A model generated the notes under the pieces. That model worked only from the letters and a program-made list of their open reading frames with translations. It had not been told where the DNA came from and searched no databases. From Bathymodiolus brooksi (Eukaryota > Mollusca > Bivalvia > Mytilida > Modiolidae), in contig OY804588.1 of NCBI GenBank assembly GCA_963680875.1, positions 81,368,829 through 81,432,828 on the forward strand: a stretch of 64,000 nt of DNA. Reading direction: 5' to 3'. The translations under genes were made by a program, and so were the position numbers. Positions 15,201-27,200 of this stretch are shown piece after piece. How positions within the stretch are numbered: position 1 is the first letter of the stretch; each line of letters opens with the position of its first letter.

Positions 15201-18200
15201 ATAACCTTCATCAGGTACGGTCAAAATCATAAAGATTAGAATAACCTTCATCAGGTACGCTCAAAATCATAAAGATTAGAATAACCTTCATCAGATACTG
15301 TCAAAATCATAAAGATTAGAATAACCTTCATCAGGTACGGTCAAAATCATAAAGATTAGAATAACCTTCATCAGGTACACTCAAAATCATAAAGATTAGA
15401 ATAACCTTCATCAGGTACGCTCAAAATCATAAAGATTAGAATAACCTTCATCAGGTACGCTCAAAATCATAAAGATTAGAATAACCTTCATCAGGTACGC
15501 TCAAAATCATAAAGATTAGAATAACCTTCATCAGGTACGCTCAAAATCATAAAGATTAGAATAACCTTCATCAGGTACGGTCAAAATCATAAAGATTAGA
15601 ATAACCTTCATCAGGTACGGTCAAAATCATAAAGATTGTAATAACCTTCATCAGGTACTGTCAAAATCATAAAGATTGTAATAACCTTCATCAGGTACGC
15701 TCAAAATCATAAAGATTAGAATAACCTTCATCAGGTACGGTCAAAATCATAAAGATTGTAATAACCTTCATCAGGTACGGTCAAAATCATAAAGATTAGA
15801 ATAACCTTCATCAGGTACGGTCAAAATCATAAAGATTGTAATAACCTTCATCAGGTACGCTCAAAATCATAAAGATTAGAATAACCTTCATCAGATACTG
15901 TCAAAATCATAAAGATTAGAATAACCTTCATCAGGTACGGTCAAAATCATAAAGATTAGAATAACCTTCATCAGGTACACTCAAAATCATAAAGATTAGA
16001 ATAACCTTCATCAGGTACGCTCAAAATCATAAAGATTAGAATAATCTTCATCAGGTACGCTCAAAATCATAAAGATTAGAATAACCTTCATCAGGTACGC
16101 TCAAAATCATAAAGATTAGAATAACCTTCATCAGGTATGCTCAAAATCATAAAGATTAGAATAACCTTCATCAGGTACGCTCAAAATCATAAAGATTAGA
16201 ATAACCTTCATCAGGTACTGTCAAAATCATAAAGATTAGAATAACCTTCATCAGGTACGGTCACAATCATAAAGATTGTAATAACCTTCATCAGGTACGC
16301 TCAAAATCATAAAGATTAGAATAACCTTCATCAGGTACGCTCAAAATCATAAAGATTAGAATAACCTTCATCAGGTACGCTCAAAATCATAAAGATTGTA
16401 ATAACCTTCATCAGGTACGCTCAAAATCATAAAGATTGTAATAACCTTCATCAGGTACTGTCAAAATCATAAAGATTAGAATAACCTTCATCAGGTACGC
16501 TCAAAATCATAAAGATTAGAATAACCTTCATCAGGTACTGTCAAAATCATAAAGATTGTAATAACCTTCATCAGGTACGCTCAAAATCATAAAGATTGTA
16601 ATAACCTTCATCAGGTACGGTCAAAATCATAAAGATTGTAATAACCTTCATCAGGTACGCTCAAAATCATAAAGATTGTAATAACCTTCATCAGGTACTG
16701 TCAAAATCATAAAGATTGTAATAACCTTCATCAGGTACGCTCAAAATCATAAAGATTAGAATAACCTTCATCAGGTACGGTCAAAATCATAAAGATTGTA
16801 ATAACCTTCATCAGGTACGGTGAAAATCATAAAGATTAGAATAACCTTCATCAGGTACGCTCAAAATCATAAAGATTAGAATAACCTTCATCAGGTACGG
16901 TCAAAATCATAAAGATTAGAATAACCTTCATCAGGTACGGTCAAAATCATAAAGATTAGAATAACCTTCATCAGGTACGCTCAAAATCATAAAGATTAGA
17001 ATAACCTTCATCAGATACTGTCAAAATCATAAAGATTAGAATAACCTTCATCAGGTACGGTCAAAATCATAAAGATTGTAATAACCTTCATCAGGTACGC
17101 TCAAAATCATAAAGATTAGAATAACCTTCATCAGATACTGTCAAAATCATAAAGATTAGAATAACCTTCATCAGGTACGGTCAAAATCATAAAGATTGTA
17201 ATAACCTTCATCAGGTACGCTCAAAATCATAAAGATTGTAATAACCTTCATCAGGTACGCTCAAAATCATAAAGATTGTAATAACCTTCATCAGATACTG
17301 TCAAAATCATAAAGATTAGAATAACCTTCATCAGGTACGCTCAAAATCATAAAGATTAGAATAACCTTCATCAGGTACACTCAAAATCATAAAGATTAGA
17401 ATAACCTTCATCAGGTACGCTCAAAATCATAAAGATTAGAATAACCTTCATCAGGTACGGTCAAAATCATAAAGATTAGAATAACCTTCATCAGGTACGA
17501 TCAAAATCATAAAGATTAGAATAACCTTCATCAGGTACTGTCAAAATCATAAAGATTAGAATAACCTTCATCAGGTACGGTCACAATCATAAAGATTGTA
17601 ATAACCTTCATCAGGTACACTCAAAATCATAAAGATTAGAATAACCTTCATCAGGTACTGTCAAAATCATAAAGATTAGAATAACCTTCATCAGGTACGC
17701 TCAAAATCATAAAGATTAGAATAACCTTCATCAGGTACGGTCAAAATCATAAAGATTAGAATAACCTTCATCAGGTACGCTCAAAATCATAAAGATTGTA
17801 ATAACCTTCATCAGGTACGGTCAAAATCATAAAGATTGTAATAACCTTCATCAGGTACACTCAAAATCATAAAGATTAGAATAACCTTCATCAGGTACGG
17901 TCACAATCATAAAGATTGTAATAACCTTCATCAGGTACGCTCAAAATCATAAAGATTAGAATAACCTTCATCAGGTACTGTCAAAATCATAAAGATTAGA
18001 ATAACCTTCATCAGGTACGCTCAAAATCATAAAGATTAGAATAACCTTCATCAGGTACGGTCAAAATCATAAAGATTAGAATAACCTTCATCGGGTACGG
18101 TCAAAATCATAAAGATTGTAATAACCTTCATCAGGTACTGTCAAAATCATAAAGATTGTAATAACCTTCATCAGGTACACTCAAAATCATAAAGATTAGA

Positions 18201-21200
18201 ATAACCTTCATCAGGTACGGTCACAATCATAAAGATTGTAATAACCTTCATCAGGTACGCTCAAAATCATAAAGATTAGAATAACCTTCATCAGGTACTG
18301 TCAAAATCATAAAGATTAGAATAACCTTCATCAGGTACGCTCAAAATCATAAAGATTAGAATAACCTTCATCAGGTACGGTCAAAATCATAAAGATTAGA
18401 ATAACCTTCATCAGGTACGCTCAAAATCATAAAGATTAGAATAACCTTCATCAGGTACACTCAAAATCATAAAGATTAGAATAACCTTCATCAGGTACGC
18501 TCAAAATCATAAAGATTAGAATAACCTTCATCAGGTACGGTCAAAATCATAAAGATTAGAATAACCTTCATCAGGTACGGTCAAAATCATAAAGATTAGA
18601 ATAACCTTCATCAGGTACTGTCAAAATCATAAAGATTAGAATAACCTTCATCAGGTACTGTCAAAATCATAAAGATTAGAATAACCTTCATCAGGTACGG
18701 TCACAATCATAAAGATTGTAATAACCTTCATCAGGTACACTCAAAATCATAAAGATTAGAATAACCTTCATCAGGTACTGTCAAAATCATAAAGATTAGA
18801 ATAACCTTCATCAGGTACGCTCAAAATCATAAAGATTAGAATAACCTTCATCAGGTACGGTCAAAATCATAAAGATTAGAATAACCTTCATCAGGTACGG
18901 TCAAAATCATAAAGATTGTAATAACCTTCATCAGGTACGGTCAAAATCATAAAGATTGTAATAACCTTCATCAGGTACACTCAAAATCATAAAGATTAGA
19001 ATAACCTTCATCAGGTACGGTCACAATCATAAAGATTGTAATAACCTTCATCAGGTACGCTCAAAATCATAAAGATTAGAATAACCTTCATCAGGTACTG
19101 TCAAAATCATAAAGATTAGAATAACCTTCATCAGGTACGCTCAAAATCATAAAGATTAGAATAACCTTCATCAGGTACGGTCAAAATCATAAAGATTAGA
19201 ATAACCTTCATCAGGTACGCTCAAAATCATAAAGATTAGAATAACCTTCATCAGGTACGCTCAAAATCATAAAGATTAGAACAACCTTCATCAGGTACAC
19301 TCAAAATCATAAAGATTAGAATAACCTTCATCAGGTACTGTCAAAATCATAAAGATTAGAATAACCTTCATCAGGTACGCTCAAAATCATAAAGATTAGA
19401 ATAACCTTCATCAGGTACACTCAAAATCATAAAGATTGTAATAACCTTCATCAGGTACGCTCAAAATCATAAAGATTAGAATAACCTTCATCAGGTACTG
19501 TCAAAATCATAAAGATTAGAACAACCTTCATCAGGTACACTCAAAATCATAAAGATTAGAACAACCTTCATCAGGTACGCTCAAAATCATAAAGATTAGA
19601 ATAACCTTCATCAGGTACGGTCAAAATCATAAAGATTAGAATAACCTTCATCAGGTACTGTCAAAATCATAAAGATTAGAATAACCTTCATCAGGTACGG
19701 TCAAAATCATAAAGATTAGAACAACCTTCATCAGGTACGCTCAAAATCATAAAGATTGTAATAACCTTCATCAGGTACGCTCAAAATCATAAAGATTAGA
19801 ATAACCTTCATCAGGTACACTCAAAATCATAAAGATTAGAATAACCTTCATCAGGTACTGTCAAAATCATAAAGATTAGAATAACCTTCATCAGGTACGG
19901 TCAAAATCATAAAGATTAGAATAACCTTCATCAGGTACGGTCAAAATCATAAAGATTGTAATAACCTTCATCAGGTACGCTCAAAATCATAAAGATTAGA
20001 ATAACCTTCATCAGGTACTGTCAAAATCATAAAGATTAGAATAACCTTCATCAGGTATGCTCAAAATCATAAAGATTAGAATAACCTTCATCAGGTACGC
20101 TCAAAATCATAAAGATTAGAATAACCTTCATCAGGTACGCTCAAAATCATAAAGATTAGAACAACCTTCATCAGGTACGCTCAAAATCATAAAGATTAGA
20201 ATAACCTTCATCAGGTACGGTCACAATCATAAAGATTGTAATAACCTTCATCAGGTACACTCAAAATCATAAAGATTAGAATAACCTTCATCAGGTACTG
20301 TCAAAATCATAAAGATTAGAATAACCTTCATCAGGTACGCTCAAAATCATAAAGATTAGAACAACCTTCATCAGGTACACTCAAAATCATAAAGATTAGA
20401 ATAACCTTCATCAGGTACTGTCAAAATCATAAAGATTAGAATAACCTTCATCAGGTACACTCAAAATCATAAAGATTAGAATAACCTTCATCAGGTACGC
20501 TCAAAATCATAAAGATTAGAACAACCTTCATCAGGTACACTCAAAATCATAAAGATTGTAATAACCTTCATCAGGTACGCTCAAAATCATAAAGATTGTA
20601 ATAACCTTCATCAGGTACACTCAAAATCATAAAGATTAGAATAACCTTCATCAGGTACTGTCAAAATCATAAAGATTGTAATAACCTTCATCAGGTACGC
20701 TCAAAATCATAAAGATTAGAATAACCTTCATCAGGTACGGTCAAAATCATAAAGATTAGAACAACCTTCATCAGGTACACTCAAAATCATAAAGATTAGA
20801 ATAACCTTCATCAGGTACTGTCAAAATCATAAAGATTAGAATAACCTTCATCAGGTACGGTCAAAATCATAAAGATTAGAACAACCTTCATCAGGTACAC
20901 TCAAAATCATAAAGATTAGAATAACCTTCATCAGGTACTGTCAAAATCATAAAGATTGTAATAACCTTCATCACGTACGGTCAAAATCATAAAGATTAGA
21001 ACAACCTTCATCAGGTACGCTCAAAATCATAAAGATTGTAATAACCTTCATCAGGTACGCTCAAAATCATAAAGATTAGAATAACCTTCATCAGGTACGG
21101 TCAAAATCATAAAGATTGTAATAACCTTCATCAGGTACTGTCAAAATCATAAAGATTGTAATAACCTTCATCAGGTACGGTCAAAATCATAAAGATTAGA

Positions 21201-24200
21201 ACAACCTTCATCAGGTACGGTCAAAATCATAAAGATTAGAATAACCTTCATCAGGTACGCTCAAAATCATAAAGATTAGAATAACCTTCATCAGGTACGC
21301 TCAAAATCATAAAGATTAGAATAACCTTCATCAGGTACACTCAAAATCATAAAGATTAGAATAACCTTCATCAGGTACTGTCAAAATCATAAAGATTAGA
21401 ATAACCTTCATCAGGTACGGTCAAAATCATAAAGATTGTAATAACCTTCATCAGGTACGCTCAAAATCATAAAGATTGTAATAACCTTCATCAGGTACTG
21501 TCAAAATCATAAAGATTGTAATAACCTTCATCAGGTACGCTCAAAATCATAAAGATTAGAATAACCTTCATCAGGTACACTCAAAATCATAAAGATTAGA
21601 ATAACCTTCATCAGGTACTGTCAAAATCATAAAGATTGTAATAACCTTCATCAGGTACGGTCAAAATCATAAAGATTGTAATAACCTTCATCAGGTACGC
21701 TCAAAATCATAAAGATTGTAATAACCTTCATCAGGTACGCTCAAAATCATAAAGATTAGAATAACCTTCATCAGGTATGCTCAAAATCATAAAGATTAGA
21801 ATAACCTTCATCAGGTACGCTCAAAATCATAAAGATTAGAACAACCTTGATCAGGTACGCTCAAAATCATAAAGATTAGAATAACCTTCATCAGGTACGG
21901 TCAAAATCATAAAGATTAGAATAACCTTCATCAGGTACGCTCAAAATCATAAAGATTAGAATAACCTTCATCAGGTACGCTCAAAATCATAAAGATTGTA
22001 AAGCCAAATAACTTAATAGTGTTTGGGAGCAATAAAATTAAAGCACCTAAACAGGATAGCTAAAGGGCCTAAACAGGATACCTAAAGGGCCTAAACAGGA
22101 TAGCTAAAGGGCCTAAACAGGATAGCTAAAGGGCCTAAACAGGATAGCTAAAGGGCCTAAACAGGATAGCTAAAGCACCTAAACAGGATAGCTAAAGGGC
22201 CTAAACAGGATAGCTAAAGGGCCTAAACAGGATAGCTAAAGGGCCTAAACAGGATAGCTAAAGGGCCTAAACAGGATAGCTAAAGGGCCTAAACAGGATA
22301 GCTAAAGGGCCTAAACAGGATAGCTAAAGCACCTAAACAGGATAGCTAAAGGGCCTAAACAGGATAGCTAAAGGGCCTAAACAGGATAGCTAAAGGGCCT
22401 AAACAGGATAGACAAATTTGGCTGAGGTCAGCTATGAAAGAGGGAGGAGAAACTTAGTTTTATAATAATTACATTATTGAGGAACTGTAAATTTCAATAA
22501 AATATATATCTAATAAACAATGTCAATGCCGAAGCACTGATTACTAGGCAGATGGGCAGATTATACATTTGATTTAAATACAGTCAAACCTGCCCATGCG
22601 GTCACCTCTATTAAGCAGTCACCTGTATTAAAAGGTCACCTTTTTCTTGTCCTGTCATAAAAAAATTCATGTGATTTGAACCTCTTTTAAGAGGTCACCT
22701 GTCTTATAAGGCCACTTTTCTTTGTCGCAAAGGTGACCTCTTGAAACAGGTCTGACTACTACATTTCAGTATCAGAATAAGATTGTAAAATCTGACACTA
22801 TCACTCAGGGGAGATAAATCTGACACTATCACTCAGGGGAGATAAATCTGACACTCACTCACTCAGGGGAGATAAATCTGACACTCACTCATTCAGGGGA
22901 GATAAATCTGACACTATCACTCAGTGGTGATCAACAGGGATCAATTTACAGATACAGTCAAACCTGCTTTAGTAACCACCTCTATTTAGTAATAACAATT
23001 TCAATTTCCCTTCACAATGCATTTAATATTAATTGAACCTGTATTTAGTGACCACCTGTCTTATGTGATCCTATTTCCATGGTCCGTTTGAAGGTCACAT
23101 AAGACAGGTTTTACTGTAATATTATAATAAACTTTTTGTTTTGTGATTATAGAGATTTAGGCTGTCAGATGTACTAACCTGTATTTAGTGACCACCCATC
23201 TTATGTTTCCCTATTTCAATGGTCCCTTGGAAGGTGACATAAGATAAGTTTTACTGTAATATTATAATAAACTTTTTGTTTTGTGATTATAGAGATTTAG
23301 GCTGTCAGATGTACTAACCTGTATTTAGTGACCACCCATCTTATGTTTCCCTATTTCAATGGTCCCTTGGAAGGTGACATAAGATAAGTTTTACTGTAAT
23401 ATTATAATAAACTTTTTGTTTTGTGATTATAGGGATTTAAGCAGACAGATGTACTAACCTGTATGGTAGAAACAGTGGCTAACTGGATGCAGGCTGGATT
23501 ACCTCTGAAATGTATTAAATTAGTCGTTTATCAAGACAGAGATTCTAATCTTAATAAACTTTTTACATCATTAAAGAATAAAGTGGTGAAAAATATCGGC
23601 AAAAAAGTAAGTAAATACATTACAATTTTTTGGGATGAATTTGATTTCTTTCTGTCTTTTTTGGAAAGAAAGTAAGTAAATAAATTAAAATTTTGGTGGA
23701 ATAAATTTTATTATTCCATCGCCAACGAAGTTGCGAAGGGATATAGTAATGCTACCGTTCGTCCGTCCTTCCATAGCATCCTTGTGAACACTCTAGAATC
23801 AACATCCTTCAATGGATTTTGACCAAACTTAGTACATACTTAGTCCTTAAGAGAATCTATTTTTAAGGTCATAGGTCTAAGGTCAGGGTCACCGGGTCAA
23901 ATTTTTAGGCGAGGGGATACGCCACGCTTTTCGTTGCCCTTGTTTCTTTCATATCGTTGTATGGATATTACTGGTAATAACAATCTTCACAACAATAAGG
24001 GTTATGGTACTTAAAACGCCACTTTCAACAATATTTCAGTTATACCATGCCTGTCAGTTTTATGGGTGGAGGAGGTCACCTATGATGTTTACCAAGATAA
24101 ATGATATTATTTCAGAGTGATAAGTTAGAGGTCAACTATGATGTTTACCAAGATAAATGATATTATTTCAGAGTGATAAGTTAGAGGTTGCCTATGATGT

Positions 24201-27200
24201 TTTCGTAACCTATGAAGCTAGTGACAAAGACTTGGCTGCTATGGTAACAAAAAAGCTGAAAAGTAAAAACAAAGACCTCAGTATTTATACAGAACTTTTA
24301 AAATTTGACGAGAATAAAATTTGGCAGGATGATGTCTCCAAAATAATGGCATCAAGCAATAGGTAATTGTATATATAAGTATAGAATAAATGTCTAAAGA
24401 GTTTTTCAATATCTCTTGATGAGACGAAAATTCTGTCATTTCAAAGAAAAAGTGGTCATATAAGACAGGTGGCCTCTTAAAAGAGGTTCAATTCATATGA
24501 AATGTTCTATGACAGGACAACAAAAAGGTGAACTTTTAATACAGGTGACTGCTTAATAGAGGTGACCACATGGGCAGGTTTACCTGTATTTGTTACTACT
24601 TTTGTATCATTATGCCATGTTGGTTTATGAGAATAAATATATATATATAGAGATATGCTTGTGGAGTTGTTGTGCAAACTTTTTAGACATATATAAATTA
24701 ATTTTAGAGTCACATGTCATTTTATACGTGTTTTGATTGGTTTAAAAAGTTGAGGTTATTTGTCAATGTACGGAATCGAAAAATAGACGTCGTTCTCAAG
24801 GTGTCGCGTGCCATTGTCATCAGGCGATTTTCTTTAAATGAGGCACCTTTGGGATTATTTAAATTTATTTCCGATTATTTGCCTTATTTTGGAAAAATAA
24901 ATATATTTTTCAATATCATAACAAAAATTAATTTATAAGGATTGATCGAAATTATTTGTTTGGTTCATTCGAAATAACCTCAATCAAGTTGTACACACCC
25001 TTGCGTAACCCGATACAAGGGTTACACGGTGTGTACAACCTGATTGAGGTTATTTCGAATGAACCGAACAAAAATTGTGATCAATCCTTAAATATTCTTT
25101 TTTTATTTGTTCAGTATTGTCATGTTCATTAGTGATGCAACATCCTGTAAGATTGATTACTGACTAGTTTCTAGACGATAAATATAGAATATACACACAT
25201 TGTCTCACAATATAAAATTTACCTGTATGAATCTGAGGAATAGGTAGAAATGTGAGGCTTGTATCTCAACAATATGTAAACAGGAGAGTGTGCATGGCAC
25301 TGATCTGAGTTTTTTTTTATGATTTTTGTCCATGTGAAAATCCAACATTACTGCTCAAGGGTTAATCATCATCTTTGATAGGCTGATATTTCTTCGTCTC
25401 AGAAACCATAATGTAGCTCGTATGAAGATTATTATACCCCCAGGGGGGTATACTGTTTTACCTCTGTCCTTCCATCTGTCCGTCTTTCCGTCCGTCCAAG
25501 ATATTTTACTCAGCAACTATTGATGGCAGAAATCTGATATTTGGTCACAAGCTTCATACAGGTATGCCATATTGTGGGAAGCGTTTTTGGACCCGTCAGA
25601 TTCCTACTTCCTGTTTGCCGACTTAGTTGGATTTTATAGACATTGAACATATATGTGAGGGTATCGTAAGTGAGCATTAGCTCACAGTTCATCTTATATT
25701 GTATGCGTTGAACAGATATCCAAGATGGCTGCTAAAGCATTGCAATTGTTTCTGATTGAACACTATACATAGGAAAATGAAAGAATATTTTTTTCTCAGA
25801 AACTAAAATAATGCTTGAACTCAAACTGGTTATAAATTGTTTATTGAATGTTCCCTTATAGTGTTTTTTTTTATTTTTCTTGGAAATCTAAAAAAAAATG
25901 CAATCACAGAAATTTGTTAAATGTAGACCCAAACAGAAATATGAATAAAAAGAAACTGCAAGCTTAATTTAACTGAACCAGTGCGTGAAATAAATAGGTG
26001 AGCATATTTAATTATTGACTGATAACAAAAGTGGTATTATATTTTATTTTAACATGATGTCCTTCTTTCGCTTTGTAAACAAATGACCGATTTATCGATT
26101 GGTATAATCTCATTAACACATGCGCCGGTGCATGTGACTGACTTTTCCGTCGTAAATGTACATGTTGATTAATTATCGTCTGCTTGAATTTGGCAGCATA
26201 AATTGTGTGCAACATTTTCCACAAACGTAAGTATAAATTACCGTCTTCCAATCAAAGTATACTACCGTATTTGTACTTTTAGACATATCAGAATCAAAAT
26301 AAATCATGGAAGCCAGAATGTGTTTTGAGTTTTTACATGGGTTGGCGGATATTAGAAAATTTTATCCCTCGCTCCTGGCTCAGGATAAAATACTAAAATC
26401 GGCCAATCCATGTTAAAACTCAAAACACATTCTGGCTTCCATGATTTATTTCTTAAATAGAGGATATTTGCACATTTCTAATTGAAACCTTTAAGGAACG
26501 ATTCTTACCAATGTATTTTTAATTAAATAATTGTTGTATCTTTTGTTTTGTGATACACCAACATCTAATGATATTCCATATGGGGTCATTTCATGGTTCA
26601 TATTTTCAACCGACCAATCAGCTATGACCCTATTACATCTTTAGGTATCAAAACTGAGTATGTACCAAGAGGTGTTTTCCGACTGGTCAATAAACTTTAG
26701 TGTTTTGCATATGATTGGATTGTTCAAATTATGAATGAAAGATTAAATGACATGACCCCAAACAGGAATCTTACTGGAATTATCAAGGTGATTATATTTT
26801 CTTTTACAGAATTGTTGCCATATTAACACCATCTTTTGTAAGCAGCAAAAATTGTATAGACCAGTTTAACATGGCAATGTGTTATAACAGATTAAAGAAT
26901 TCTGAACGATTGTTTCCATTCCTGTTAGCGTCCGTTGATTCAATGCCTGTTTATATGAAATTGGTACAATATTTTGACTGTAGGTAGGTACAAGGTAGAG
27001 TAAGGAATAAGGTGAGTGGATGAGTGATTGTTGTTTAATGCCAAGTGAGTAACTCTTCAGCTATATCACAGAGACAACAGGTTGGATTTTGAGGAGAGAA
27101 TGATAATCTCTGCTTTGAGCTAGACAAATACACTTAGTTGGATTTTTATACTGCAAGCTACAGTTTGATTTTATGAGATGGATATAATTTGTTAGTCTGA

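Noticed and set aside
5493..21998. CRISPR-like look of a regular array
   Set aside because: Units are contiguous 40-mers with no unique spacers, there are no cas genes and the context is eukaryotic.
24714..24938. 74-codon [23 protein letters not shown] in intron 5
   Set aside because: No homology recognised; it ends at the palindromic element and including it would break the well-supported exon 5 to exon 6 TIR join.
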